Of a DNA stretch of 64,000 nt, positions 1 through 13,300 are shown in pieces. Both the position numbers and the translations under genes were made by a program. The notes under the pieces were generated by a model. That model was not told where the DNA came from and ran no database searches. It saw only the letters and a list, made by a program, of their open reading frames with translations. The stretch lies in the NCBI RefSeq assembly GCF_003286085.1, contig NW_020825288.1, forward strand, positions 27,714,001-27,778,000, read 5' to 3'. This DNA comes from Drosophila persimilis. Taxonomy: Eukaryota; Arthropoda; Insecta; Diptera; Drosophilidae. Position 1 is the first letter of the stretch, and each line of letters begins with the position of its first letter.

Positions 1-180
1 TTGGCCAAACAATAAATAAACACACACTGCAAGGAAATCGAATGGAAAGAGCGCGCGCGAGAGACCGGTGTGAGAGAGCAGGAGGCGAAGCCGGAAAATG
101 TCTAAAAGCGCGCACACGTTCCACCGGAAACGGAAACCGAAACCCAAGTCAAGAAAAAAATCGTCTTTCTCTTGCTGCCG

Positions 181-212
181 CTGCTGTTGTTGTTGTTGTT
201 GTGTTGCTTTCT
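181..212. repeat. TGT/TGC trinucleotide run
   Basis: CTGCTG followed by five TGT units in CAG/TTG-rich sequence of the last rn intron. Confidence 0.6.
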
Positions 213-1338
213 TTCTTTGCGCCTTGCTGCTGCTGTTGCTGCCACCACTTTTTCTTTTGCTGCTACTTTTTCTTAACGCTGCCGTGAGAAGGCGGTAAAG
301 GAGTACGAGGCCGGGCCGCAGTCCGAAGACGTTTGTGTAGTGGTTACTGTTATCATTGACGGTCTCGGTGTCGGTGTTGTCGGTGTCTCGGTCTCAAGGA
401 ACATGTTGCGCACACAGAAAAAACTAACGGCAGACTGAATGGAAATGTTGTTGGCGCGCCTTTGGACGGGTCTTTAGGACGAGCTTTAGCGAGCGGCCGA
501 GCGGTTTTGGAGCAGGCAGCGCGTGCCGGAGCCGAGAGCACGATCCGTCACCAATGTAAAAACTCAACTAAAGCGATGATGAAAAAATCTGAAACAATAT
601 ATTTTTGGGGGGCGCCAGCACCAGAACTCTCACACACACACACACACACGCAGATACAGATAGAGAGATGCAAAGCGAGGCGGCAGAGAGCTGCTGGCCA
701 AAGCATCGACAGGCCGCAGAAGGCAGACAGACAAAACGCGCACTAACACCAACGCAGCATTTCAAAACGCAGCAGCAGCGGCAGCAGAGTCTGTGTACGT
801 GTACGTGTTTATGTGTATGTGAATGTGTGGGTGGGTGGTGTGGCGGCCTCTCTTACTAAAGGCCGCCGCCGGCCGACACAGACAACAACAAGAGCCAGAG
901 AGGCAGCAGCTACATCAGAAGGGGGATCAGGCAGCATCATGGGGAAAAACCCCACTCACACAAACACAATCAAGCGGTAAAAAAAAGCGGCGGCCGCAGC
1001 AGCAGCAGCAGCAGCGGCAACAACAACAAACTAAGCGAAAAGCAAAAAAAAAAACCGAAAAAAGTACGCCACACGCACACAGAGGCAAAAAAAAAGTTTT
1101 GGTTGCATAGGCGGCGGCGGCAGGCGCCGGCGTCGAAGCCAGCGCCAATGCTGGCGCTATTCAAATGCTGCGAAGCCGGCAGCGCAGCCACCTGCCAAAG
1201 CAGCAACATCAGCAGAGCGCCAACATTGACCCAAACCCAAAAAGAGGGGAATGGGGGTTGAAGGGGGCTCTAAAAAACGCGGAAAAAAATTGTGTAAAAA
1301 AATAAAAAGGGGAATTTTTGCGCCGGCGACAAACCCAC

Positions 1339-1420
1339 GCACACACACACACACACAGCAAGAGAAAGGGAGGGGGAGAGAGAGAGAGATGGAGAGAGAA
1401 AGAGAAAGATAGAGAGAGAC
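1339..1420. repeat. (CA)n followed by (GA)-rich tract
   Basis: About nine CA repeats, then some 60 bp of nearly pure purine dominated by GA, including several GAGAG sites that GAGA factor could bind. Confidence 0.65.
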
Positions 1421-3480
1421 ACCGACATGCCAGTACACTCATACCAATGCAAAGCGAAAATTTTTTCGCTGTTAGCCTTTGCCGCCCCAAATATCCTGTC
1501 TGCCCACCTCCCACTCCACCCACTCGTTTTTTGCATTTTGTTTTGTTCGACTTTGATGCGAGCGTTTGCTTTTTTTTATTGAGAGAGAGAAGAGAAACCA
1601 GATGGAGAGAGAAAGAGAGCGAATATTTTTTGACTTTGCAAAATGTGTTTTGGTTTTTGGCAATTTTTTGTTTAATTTTTTTTAAGCGCTGCTCAACAAT
1701 TAACAGAATTATTTTCGAGATAAAACATTTGTTGCCATTGGGTGGCAAATTAATCAGAAATGTGCCCCCAATAAGTAGGCAGAGCTGTCTGCCTGTGGAT
1801 GCGACTCGGTGCCTCATTTCTGTGGTTGCGCTTTCCAGCACTCAATCAGTCTGGGGAAAAAGGAATGTCCCAAAACAACTTGAGAGCAAATGCAAATGCA
1901 GGAAAAAAATAACCCAAACAGAATGGAAAAGAATGGAAAGGAGGAAGCAGCCCCGGCACACACTGGCACACACCGGCACACACCTCAGGCAGCCTCCGCC
2001 CTGACCTAAGCCACCGCGTTGGCTTAACTGCCAACAGCAACCACCTCACATCGAGCATTCAACCACCCACTCATCCATTCACCCATGCAACCCACACTCT
2101 CCCGCCCACTCTGACTCTTCTGCTGACGTCGACGCTTGTGTCTGACGTTGTCGACGTTGCTGCTGCTGCTGCTGCTCCTCCTGCTCCTGCTATTTCTAAG
2201 TTCTTTTTTTCGCATTGCAACCTTGCCTCAACTTCTTCTCAGCCACCCCATTCCACCTGCGCTCGGTCTCTCTCACTTTGCACATTTTTTCCAGAATTTT
2301 TTCCATTTCCATTCGCTGTGCATTTTTTTCTCGCAGCCGCCCCTTTAGTTTGTCCCTCTCTCTCCGCCTTCTTCTTTCCCACACCACCCATTTTTTTTCT
2401 TGCCACAGGAAATAAATTTTTTCCTTTAGCTCATGCCATCCCGCTTGCACGCTCTGCAAGGATGCTCTGTGCATTTTGACCCCCCCCACCCCATTCGCAA
2501 AACACAATCATTTTTTTGCCTGCCATTTCCCCAGGACCTCCCTCGGCCCCTTTAGGGGGATGAGTGGTGTTGCTGCTTTTGTTGCATTTGCTGTTGTATT
2601 TTCGCTTTTAGATTTTTGTTTTTTAGGTCTCTTTTTTTTGCTGTTTCTGTTGCTGCTGCATGTGTCTCGCTTCTCGATGGGGCAAGAGAATCTTGCAAAA
2701 AATTGCAGAGTTGCCATTGAAAAATATAATTTACTATAAATTGTAGAATTGGGTTAAACAATGTGCCAATTGTAGCAGAAGGTTGTACAGAAAAAGGATA
2801 TTCAACTAAGATGGATATTTGATGATGAAATAGGGATAATTATGCTAGGTTAATTACAGATGGAGGATCATCTGTCTTTAGATATTGTTTTCCAATGGTA
2901 ATTTTACTCTTTCTTTGAGAAATTACGTTTTGAAATGTATTCCATATATTTGCACCATTTGTGTAGTCTTTAAAAATGTACTTTTGTTACCACAACGTTC
3001 GGGTATCTAATAATTTTGTAGCAGCTGTAGTGCTGTTCAAAAACTTTTTTGATCGCTCAAAAGTCAACTCTGGCGTGTGTGAAAAATTAATTATCACCAC
3101 GTGGCAACACTGTCAACGTGCTTTGATGCCATTTTTTAAGTATTCGTTTTTCGCTCGGCTCTGCTTCTTTTTTTTGCACATGTTTTGTTGCATGTCCAAG
3201 AATTTTTTATGCTGTTTTGTTTTTTGAATACGCAACGCAATGGACAGTCACACACATACACGCACAGATTGTACACTAACGTATTTACAAACACACACAC
3301 ATGCAAACGGTCATGGGTAGAAAAAGTACAAAAAAGTACATTTTGGTCGGAAGATGGAATGAGAGGGGCCTATACACAGGGGCTATGGCTAGGGCTGACT
3401 GCATGGGCTTATTGCGATGCGTGACTGGCATTTGTGGACTTTGAATACAAACAAAACAGTCACTCGAACACATAGATAGT

Positions 3481-3514
3481 ACACACACACACAACACACA
3501 CACACACACACACA
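3481..3514. repeat. (CA)n microsatellite
   Basis: 34 bp of CA repeats interrupted by one AA. Confidence 0.75.
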
Positions 3515-4807
3515 TGCAAGTGAATATCTGGATACCCCACACAAAGAGAAAGAGAGAGATATACACTCTCACTCACAGATAGAGAGCAACACTCTCACTC
3601 ACACTCACATGTGCATTTCAATACGCATTAATAACTACGAATTCAATGTGGCGACCACTCCTCACTCATCCCCTCCCACACTCCACCCCAGTCATCACTC
3701 CGTACCCCGATCCCACCCCCCGTGACGCAGTCACACCGACACGGAAGCGGCGTCGCTGCAGCAGCTGACGCCTAAAAAACGACTACAAAAAATATAAAAA
3801 TCAAATTCCCCGCCCTGTTCGTTAATTTCACTCTGGCAGGGCAGTCAAAAAAAAAAAAAAACATACGAATAACTGAACAATTATATTTCGTTTTGCAGGC
3901 ACTCTCTCAGCTCTCAATACCTCCACCCACGGACTCCCAAAGATCTGAATAGATGGGGAACAGTAGAACCATTATCTTAACATGAAGATCAGACTCCCCT
4001 TCCCATTCGCAGTCTTCGATTGAGCCATTCCTATCTCTCCTGCAGTTTTTTCTATTTCTAGTTTTGTTTTTGAGCTTCAGCATATTTGCTTTCTGTTACG
4101 ATATACATACACATCTATCCGTACAAATTCCGAATTTGGTTCCCATGAAGTTCAGTCCATTTTTTTCGTACAATATTTTTCCTGGTTGTTTTCCCTGTCT
4201 GGTGGCCGCAAAACGTTTTTCCATGAATTTTTCATCCATTTAGCGTTGCCATTGAGCCATTTTCAGGGCGCTTAGAATTCATTGATACTTTAGCAAATTG
4301 TTTTTTACAGGAGTTTTCCCTTTTATTTCGGTGGATTTGCAAGTTTGTAGCGTGACATTGAACCAGCAAAGAGGGGAAAGTTGGTTCTCTATTTATTGTA
4401 AAGACTTTAAATGAACTTGAAATCTGTATTTCAATTGGTTTAATATACAGAAAATTTTTATCAGTGGCATTTCTGTGGAAAATATGAAAGACATCAGCTT
4501 TTAAGCAGCAAGCAATGCTCCAATTACGGATAAAACATTTGAAATTTCCTGTAAACATACTCAGATAGCGATCATGTGTCAAACGAATGTTTGTTTATAC
4601 AAAACATAGGAGTGTATTGCAGTAGGCTGACGGCGCAACGTCTAAATAAACAATTCGGAGCCAATAGATTCTGAGAAGCATAACGAAGCGAAAACCTTTC
4701 AGCCGCTGACTCAAAGCGGAGGTAAACGGCAACAACTGAAAAACAACAAACAGCTGGATTCAGAACGTTTTCTTGGACTTTTTCATTTGGTGCCCGAACG
4801 TCAAGCC

Positions 4808-6010
4808 ATGCAGAGCAGAGTGGGATTGTTGAGGGAGTTTAGCTCCTACCATGATCTAACCGAACATTTTCGCATGTACAGATCTCAATCCATTGAGACG
4901 CTGGACAATGGCATTGACATGAATCCGAGTACCGGCGATGGACTGTCCAGAGATGGCCTGGACGACTGCTATACCACCTGCTCGCAGTCCCACTCCGGTC
5001 TACTGCGTGAGCACAATTTTAAGGTGAAGTCCAATTACTTCCACGTGGGCAACTGTGTTCACTGCGAGAAAAGGTGAGTCACAAATCGCGTCACTGGAGA
5101 GATCATCATCTCACTGTGCTCTCAATAGGATCGGCTTTGGAACGGCTTGCCTGCGTTGTCGGGCCTGTCCGCTGCGCTGCCACATCGGCTGCTCTCGCCA
5201 GCTGACAGTCAACTGCATCCCACAGCCGCAGATGAGCAATAAGCGTGGGAGCCTCAGTGATTATGCACCCACGGTGGCGCCCATGGTGCCGGCTTTGATA
5301 GTCCATTGTGTGACGGAGATCGAGGAGCGTGGGCTGCAGCAAGAGGGGCTCTATCGACTGTCCTCGACGCGGGAGAAGTGCAAGCAGTTGCGGCAGAAGC
5401 TGCTGCGTGGCAAGTGGACACCGCATCTGGGTAGCAAGGACACAAACACCCTGTGCTGCTGCATCAAGGAGTTCCTTCGCCGTCTGGTGCATCCCTTGAT
5501 ACCCATCTACCACAGACGCGACTTTGAGAGGGCCACGAGCCACAGTAATCCCGAGGAAGTGGAGGAGCAGGTCTATCACGTAATGCATATGCTGCAGCAG
5601 GCCCATCGCGACACTCTCGCCTACCTCATGCTGCACTGGAAGCGTGTGGCTGACAGTCCGAATGTAAGGATGTCTATCAACAATCTGGCCCTTATATTGG
5701 CCCCAACCCTGTTCGGTGATCTCGACCTGACGGTCGAGAATGTGACCACCTGGACCAAGGTGCTGAAGGAGCTGCTCCTGCTGCCACATGTCTTTTGGGT
5801 TCAGTTTCTGGAGGTGCAGCCTGCGCCTCAGTCCAGCGATTACACGGACGATGACCGGTATACACATAGACAATGGGATCACCATCACAACAGGCGTTGG
5901 AGCAATGTTAAAACCTATTTTAGATCTATGGTAAGTAGATATAGTCTGCACCTTGAAGCATTTATTAATGTTCTTCTGTATTGCAGGTGAATCTCTCCAC
6001 AATCAGATGA
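4808..6010 (+). CDS. RacGAP84C: RacGAP84C, Rac/Rho GTPase-activating protein with C1 and RhoGAP domains (3 exons)
   Basis: Three coding exons, 4808..5073, 5129..5930 and 5987..6010, joined by introns of 55 and 56 bp with GTGAGT/GTAAGT donors and TAG/CAG acceptors, encode 363 residues. Residues 69-118 form a C1 zinc domain (H69, C83, C86, C99, C102, H107, C110, C118) whose coding crosses the first intron. A RhoGAP domain follows from about residue 130 to 325. It has the arginine-finger motif EGLYR (R165) and the conserved [13 protein letters not shown] segment. Known for the family: these proteins accelerate GTP hydrolysis by Rac/Cdc42-type GTPases at membranes. The fly gene was originally described as the rotund racGAP and lies inside rn, which matches the arrangement here: plus strand, within a minus-strand rn intron. 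I chose ATG 4808; the frame is open upstream but offers no better ATG. The final exon encodes only seven residues and the stop. AATAAA follows at 6142. The other candidate, the chimaerin/MgcRacGAP-type tumbleweed, is longer and has an N-terminal coiled coil, which is absent here. Confidence 0.93.
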
Positions 6011-6141
6011 ATGATTGAATTTAAGCTCGAAAAAATTACACGTGAAAACATCTGCTCAAAATCATTTTAAATTACGTTAAAACTATAAATTTGAAATTAA
6101 ATTAAATTTTTTTTTTTATGATTTCGTTATGAAGTTTTCCA

Positions 6142-6147
6142 AATAAA
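6142..6147 (+). other. poly(A) signal of RacGAP84C
   Basis: AATAAA lies about 130 bp after the RacGAP84C stop codon, on the same strand, in AT-rich sequence. It is the first canonical hexamer downstream. Confidence 0.5.
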
Positions 6148-7718
6148 ATAAGAACGCAGTTGGAAATCATTTTCGCCAGATATAAATAATATAGCATGGC
6201 CCAAAGCTTGGTAAGCTATCGACAATATATTTGGAATATTGAAACATTTATTAAAATTTTAAATTGAATTTCCACTTTTTTAGCTGAATGTTGATTAATT
6301 CCCCAACCTAAAGCGAGGGCAAAAAGCGATGTAAAAAATTAATAATTTCCATTTGGCCATACGAGTATTTATGTTTATGTGAAGCGTAAACCAAAACACA
6401 AAGTAAAATATTATGCCACCGATGGGTGTATGGAACGAAGCTATATAGAAAGAAGTGAAGGCGCTAAGAAAAAAGTTAGTTTGGCGTTTTAAAAACAATT
6501 TGCTGAGTGCTGGCAAAAAATGCGGTATGTTTGTATGTGTGTGTGGCCATTAAATGCAAAAAACAAGCAAAGCAAAACAAAGCACTCGAATGCGTTGGAC
6601 GAGTGCATAAATAGACCCATACGCACACTCATACACACCACCACAACCATTGAGGGGTATAAAATAATGTATAATAAAATCAAAAATAAACCTAAAGCGA
6701 GACGGCGACAGAGTGCAATGCGATTCTGTTGCTAACCGCTAAAAATGGGCTGCAGTTGCAGTTGCTCCATCTGCCACGTTAACGTTAACCAAATGCTAAT
6801 GCCACACACACGCACACACACTGATGATACCCAGTCAGGGGCAACTGCAACTGCAACGTGCACCAATACCGTGGCAGAAAAGTGCAGCGCACAAAAATAA
6901 CAAAACAAAAAAAAGAGAAAAACAGAAAAATAAATAAGCAAAACAAAAATAAAAATAGTTTACATAATTCATGTATTATATCGGATCAAATTTTAATGCC
7001 TGCCGTAGTCCGGCCCCATGTGTGAGCTGCTGCTGCTGCAGCGGCAACAGAAGCGTTGCCTACTTGGGGGCGCGTGTGGGAAATTGTTTAACAAATGGCA
7101 TGATTGCAATATATGCAAGTGTGTGCGTGTGCGTGTGCATGCATAATTCGCAGGCAGTTTTTACTTTATTTTTTAGACTTTTTTAGCCTATTTTTATTGT
7201 TAATTAAATGAGGGGAATAACAGACACAAGCCGCCGCAATTGTACCAGTACATATGTACAGGCATAACATGAGAGAGCGTGAGTGTGTGTATGTGTGTGC
7301 TGCTCTGACTATGCATTTGTATGGGTGGTTGTGCTTTGGTATGCGCAACAAATTTTTCACAATTTTTCTATTTTCTCAGCAGTTTTCCGCGTTGTGTATG
7401 TTGGGTCGAGAGCATTTTACGCTCGTTGTTTCGCATGTAATTCACTAATTGATAGTGTGAGCCCTTGCCCCCCCCCCACCCCATGGTCTCACCAACCTAC
7501 ACACCAGGCACCCACACCCCCTTATCCCCTTTAGCTGGCCACTCGTGTAATCGTGTTAGTGACTGGACACACACACACACAAACAGGAAATGTTGAAAGT
7601 GCAGCAAAGAAGAATGGTGGAAAAAAAGTAAATGCAAATGTCAAATAAAACTAAAAAATGCACGTTAAAAATAATAAAAGCGTATTATGCGTATGTGCGA
7701 GGGTGTGTGTGCAGAGGA

Positions 7719-7719
<1 letters not shown>

Positions 7720-7754
<35 letters not shown>
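7720..7754. repeat. (TC)n(CA)n compound microsatellite
   Basis: About ten TC units run directly into seven CA units, in the rn intron beyond RacGAP84C. Confidence 0.75.
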
Positions 7755-7755
<1 letters not shown>

Positions 7756-8690
7756 ACAGACACATGAGTGGCGTTGCGCTAATAATAACATGGTGCAAAA
7801 ACCGTTGCATACTTTTATGCTTATTTCAGTTAATTCCACTGTTTTTTTTTTGCCCCCTTTGCTAGGCGTGTTCTATAATTTTATGTAAACCGTGTGGCGG
7901 TCGACCGAAACAAGTGGGCGCGGCATGCGGTCCATATACAGCGCGCCCTTTTATTTTAACCAAATAGTTATTTTTGTTTTTGTTCACAAGACAAATATTT
8001 TGTTACAAAAAAGGTTAGTGCAAGTACATGATTAATTTTAGTGCTAAAGGACTTAGGTTGAATGGCTAATGGAATTCAAAAATCAAAGCTATGCAGTGTG
8101 GAATTTATGCATAAAGGATTGGCGGTGCAAAGTACTTTTTCTCAATGACATTCCCATCACTTTGAAGCCCATTTAATCATTCCATTCGGCACAGTATCTC
8201 GCTGTTTCTGTTCCTGGTTAAAGTATTTATATTTCAGCAATTTCTGCATTCAATCTTTATTCTGATTCAATTTTTATTTTAAACAAATAATTTTAAAATA
8301 TTATATATTCTTCGCGCTTCCCGCTGCTATGCAAAAAACATATAAAATGAAGACCCTCCTGACATGCGCCCCAAAAAATGGTGAACATAATTTTTTGGCC
8401 AACTCCATAAAAAGAAGAGGTGGAGATTGCAGTGCAAGGCTGCCCCTTCCCTCCATTTTCATTCGACACAAAAAACGATGCAAAGAAAGTGGCAGAGCCG
8501 AGTACACACTAACATGATAGGCTGGCTCTCACTCACACATAAGCGTGGGGCAGGGTACATACGGAATATGTGACCAGTGCCAGGGAAAAGCATAAAAAAC
8601 GAAGAGCTGATGCTGGCTTTTTGTTCGGCCATCCCAATGTGCAGATGAGAGTGCCAAGTGTAGTAATTCCAATTGAGGCTGGGACTGGGT

Positions 8691-8716
8691 ACCGAGCCGA
8701 GACCGAGGCCGAGGCC
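8691..8716. repeat. CCGAGG-type hexamer repeat
   Basis: Four to five degenerate copies of CCGAGR in tandem. Confidence 0.45.
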
Positions 8717-9478
8717 GAGTCCTGACTGCCAAAGTCCAGCTACAGGAGCAGCAACAGCAACAGCGGCGTCAGTGGCAGTGGCAGGATCGGAAAAAAAGAA
8801 AGTGTGGGTAATTAAAAAAGTAGCAGCAGCCGCTTTTGAGCGTAGAAACGCACTAATTTTCTGTAGTGCAACATACACACAGTAGTATGTGTGCCAAAGA
8901 GGAAACGCAAAATTGACACACTCATACAAGCACGCAATGGACAGCTCTCACACACACGGGAAAACGCATGCAGGCAGCTGGCAGAAGAAAAAAATGGGAG
9001 TGTAGCATACTTTTAGGCATGCTGCTATTTCACTTTGTCTCGCACAAATGAACACCTCTCCTAGGCTGGCCCCCTGCTACAGCCTTTTTCGCTTTTATAT
9101 ATATGTGTGTGTGTGCACCGCTCATCAGCGCTGCAAATTCTGTTAGCTCCGCACCGCAATTTGTGGGCATTGTGGGTGTGGCATATCTGGCCGGACACAT
9201 CATTCGTCCAAAAATTCGTACTCTGTCAATGCTGGTGTTGTGCTGCACAACAAAACTGTAACTACAATACACTTTTTGTTCTTTCTTATTGTTTCATCTT
9301 TTTTGTGGCATACAGTAAGAGTTTCTTTTATTGCATAATTGAATACAGAAAGGTATTATGTTGTTCTGTAAACTGCAGCTACTGTAAAGATCTTTGTGAT
9401 CTCTCATCAGATCTTGAGCCCACCCAAGGCTGTGTCCCACGCATATCGCTGACACTCTACCAGAGATTCCTTTCAGCT

Positions 9479-9502
9479 GCAGCAGCAGCAGCAGCAGCAG
9501 CA
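9479..9502. repeat. (CAG)n trinucleotide run
   Basis: Eight GCA/CAG units, intronic with respect to rn. Confidence 0.7.
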
Positions 9503-10040
9503 TATTCTCACCTGTGGCAGCTGGCACCTGCCTTGCCCTTTGCGAGTGTTCTGCCACAAATAACCGTTAAAAAACAATAAGCTCAATTAGCAGCAATCAA
9601 CACATGCAAAGGGCCGATGCATAATTGACATTTTACGAGGCAACTGCAGCTGTTCGGCGCCCTGGCCCAGGCTCAGCTCCCGGCTCTGGTTCTGGCTCTT
9701 GTCCTGGCTTGAGTGTCATGCCAAAGAGTGCGTGGGGCACTGTGAGCCGTGAATGAATGTGAGAAAAAGGGGAATTCGATATGAGAGTGGGGTATTGAAA
9801 TTCGAAACTTTTCCCCGAATTAATCAACTGGAAAATTGTAAACAAAAGCTGGTGTCTCGTCCGGGGTCCTCTGAGGCCACGAATCCGACGCCGAATGGGG
9901 CCAGGATTCATGCAACCAACGGTTGCCATCGGCATCAGCATAATTTAACTGTTGCAGGCACTACCCTTAAGATACAAACAGCAACAACAGGCGGGGGTGG
10001 GGGAAAAATTGGGAATCGGGATAATCGTTTATGGACTCAC

Positions 10041-10345
10041 CTGCGGGCACATTTTGCACTGATACTTGCGTCCACTGCCACCGCCTGGGGCATGTCCACC
10101 GGTCCCCGCACCGACACCTCCCGGGCCGCCGCCCATTTTGCTGGCATTGATGGGTTGGGGCACGACGAGAAGAGAAGCCGCCGCCGAGGCAGCTGCCACT
10201 GCAGAGCTGTGATGATGGGCAGCAGCAGCGGCTGCGGCGCTCACATGATTCCCATGATGTGATGGGGCGCCCAGGCTGGAGTTGCCTCCGCCAGAGGTAC
10301 CACCACCCGCACCGCCATTGGCGGCACTTCCCAGACCCAGGCCAC
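10041..10345 (-). CDS. rn: rn/roe exon leading into the zinc fingers
   Basis: 305 nt, phase 1 in and phase 0 out, with acceptor TTTTGTTGCAG and donor CAG|GTGAGT. It encodes a Gly/Ala/His-rich linker, then LLVVPQPINASKMGGG, a glycine-rich segment, and GRKYQCKMCPQ. The final C-x2-C is the metal-binding half of the first C2H2 finger, so the finger is split by the next intron. The remaining fingers are not in the window on this strand, so that intron is at least 10 kb long and contains RacGAP84C. Confidence 0.85.
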
Positions 10346-13300
10346 CTGCAACAAAAGCGGTGAAAGGAGAGGTTCCGAATGAAATGTGATCCAGAGCTTA
10401 TACAATCCCGAAGATGACTCATCTCCCCCTCTTGGATGGGGCTGTCTCAACAGATGCTGCCACATGTAACTCACCTTGTCCGGCCACCGCATGATGCTCC
10501 AGACGATTGTCATCCAGAAAGTGACCTGCAATGGCAATTGAGTTGTAACATTTCTTGGACTTGCGACTTGAGACTCGCGACGAGCGAGTTGTGTATGTCA
10601 GCCGTGTGGCGCCGTCTAATGCTGCCCCATGGTTGTCCATCAAGTCTGGTTATGCTTCAGTTCGGTTCGGTCCAGTGCGAGTCGGAGTCTGATGTTGCCG
10701 CAAACGTTAACGTTCACTCACGTTGACCATGTCGCCACCTGACCAGCACTGCCACCACATCATCCTCTTTACTGTGGCGTCTCCTGGCTCCTACTCGTTT
10801 TCCGTTGTCCGTTGCCTGCTTTTTGCCTCTAATTAAACTGAGACATTAGTTGGCCTCACTGATTGCCACTGGGAAATCGCTCGACTGTGCTGCTGCTGCT
10901 GCTGTTGCTGCTGCCGCTGCTGCGGTGAGGAATTATGTGAAAATAGTTTCACATTTGCACGGGTTTTAGAATTTTTTTCTCGACTGACTGCCTGCCTGAG
11001 GCCGCCGGTGGTTGGTTGCTTAGGCCATTTGCGTGCAAAAATTGTGTGAATCTGTTAATGAGTTTGTCTGTGGCTGTGGCTGTGCTGTGCTGTGCTGTGC
11101 AAGGGTTTAGCAGGATTTAGGACAATCATCTAGTTATGAACATAATTGGCCAGCTCTGCTCAATGGTTAATGAAGAAATTCTTTAATAATCCCCCACTTG
11201 TGGCGCCCCAGCAGCTATGTCAAAAACATTTCTCTAATAAAACATTTGCAGGTACATAATTGCTTGGGCATAAACACTATATCCTCCTCCCTATAAACTT
11301 GTGTTAATTACAAAAGCTGGCCAAGTGGCGCCAACCATTTGCGGCATTTCAAATGAGAGACCACTGGCAATATGAGCAACAGATACGAGTATATGTAGGT
11401 AGACCCATGGCCCATCATAGTACTGGTAAATGTTGCCTTTTTGTTAATTTGTTCGAAAGGAGAGAAGGAGAGAGAAAGATCGAGAGTTTGCCACAGAATC
11501 GCACACAGATCCGAGTACATCTACATCGATGGTAACAATGTGGCCAGATGCTTATCGCAGTTGCAGCAGCAGCAGCATCAGAGGCAGCAGCAAGATCAAC
11601 AGCAGCAACAACAACCTTATTGGCCAATTGCCTAGCGTTGACATTATCGGACTGAGATCATTGCCGCCAACGTCAACGCCAACAAGCACTCGGGGGTCCA
11701 GCCTCCAGCGTTCAGCCTCCTCCAGCTCCTACAGCTCCTCCAGCTCTCCAGCCTATGGCCCACAGTCTCCGTTCTCCAGTCTGCAAACGGGAGCGTGTTG
11801 CTGTCAATGTTGCAGCAGCAGCAGCAGCAGTAAAAGGAGCAGCAGTAGCAACAACTAAAATGTTGTTTGCATTTTAGGAATTTATGTAAACATCTTGTAA
11901 GCATCTTGCAACAGCAGCATCAGCAGCAGCAACGGCAGCAACAACTGCTGTTAAAGGTCAATTTTTGGGCTGCTTTGCGGCTATGGATACTCCGTGGGAG
12001 TACATTGTCTTTCGAGGCTTTTGTTGTTCCGCGGCCCGCACGCGTTTTCCAATTTAACTTTTGCATTCTTGCCCCTTTTGCAGCATTCAGTACGAGTACG
12101 AGTACGAGTACGAGAGTATCTTTGAGATCGGTATCTGGTGGAGATCTCTGGTTCGCGCGCCGCGATCTGAATCTGACTCCATTGAGATCGCAGGCCCTGT
12201 GCAAATTCGTGATTATCGTTCGATGTTTTTCTGAGCAATTAATTAACAAGCGCATTGTTGTCAGTCAGGTTTTTGGGTAGGTCAAGTGATTGGGATAGGT
12301 CCACAGTCTGTGGTCCGCAGTCCGCGAAAAGGGACAGTCCGCAATTCCGCAATGACTCACCTTTCTGCAATTGGTTGTGGTGGTGATCGTTCATTTTGGC
12401 CTGAAAGGGAGAGGATAATTGATGACTAATCAGAAGCGTTGGCTTTGTAGGGATTCAATTGATTCGATTTGCGACTAGTGTAGTGTCTAATCCAACAAAT
12501 ACCCGCTAATTGCTTGTTGTTTAATGTCAATTCATAAATATTCCACACACATTTAATTAACCTCATCAACCCTAACATTATTATCAAATATTCATTTTGC
12601 CCGTGAGTGTGCTCCAATCAAATGGCCATAAAACAATTTGCAGAATGCTGTCAAAATATTTAAACAAAATTTCCTAATGATTCGGCTAATCGTATTAAAA
12701 ATGTTGCACATGGAAAACAAAATGTCATTTGGCAAAACAAATGTTTTCGCCAGCTGTCAGGACGAGTCAAAGCGCCAGCAAAGCGATAAATGAATCGGGG
12801 AAAAAGCAAATCGAATGCGTGACAAAAACCGGTAGACCCATCAAATCGAATAGTAAAAGAACCCATCAAACCCATAGCCAAAGACCCGTGAAACCCATAG
12901 CGACCCGTCAAATGCAATGACAGAAAATCCCGGCGAGAAAATATAAATAAAAATTCTAACCGACGGCAAAGCGAGAGTGAGAGATAAAACGAGGAATGCG
13001 AGTAAAACCCAGAGAAAATAGTACGAGTAGCATAGAAAAAATGGCGCACAGCTTTCGATTGCATGTAAATTGTGAATATGGGTTAAAGTCCTTTAGCCAC
13101 CGGACATGACCTAGGACAAACCCCAGACAAACACACAGACAGAGGGACGGACAGACGGATAGACGGACGGAAGGACTATCTATATCGATGCCTGGAAAAT
13201 GGAAATCAAATAAAATAAACTCCCAATGAAACGCCGCATGCCGCTGGCTGGCTTGCTGTCAAAAAATAAATGACAGCCGGCTTTTTTTCTAAACAATTTC

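Larger units (their letters stand above)
1..4807. other. rn intron upstream of RacGAP84C, no gene seen
   Basis: Low-complexity sequence to about 2700 (CA, GA, TGC and poly-T/poly-A runs), then AT-rich DNA. Open frames here are repeat-driven and lack conserved composition. The RacGAP84C promoter and leader must lie in the last few hundred bases, but no TATA or convincing Inr was found. No zinc-finger coding was seen on the minus strand. Confidence 0.5.
6011..10040. other. rn intron between RacGAP84C and the first-finger exon, no gene seen
   Basis: AT-rich sequence with CA, TC and CAG microsatellites. I looked for further C2H2 fingers on the minus strand and saw none. Confidence 0.5.
10526..12360. 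other. rn intron, repeats only
   Basis: CTG, CTGTG and CAG repeats and a Ser-coding plus-strand frame (11529-11858) that is a by-product of AGC runs. No gene or conserved element recognised. Confidence 0.45.

Noticed and set aside
1209..2004. Long frames on both strands (210 and 228 codons)
   Set aside because: Driven by CA, GA and poly-T runs; composition is repeat-like and no domain is visible.
5106..6002. 298-codon minus-strand frame opposite RacGAP84C
   Set aside because: Antisense shadow of the RhoGAP coding exon; no domain of its own and it crosses both introns of the real gene.
11529..11858. Ser-rich 109-codon plus-strand frame
   Set aside because: Produced by AGC and TCC runs in an rn intron; no start context or conserved segment.
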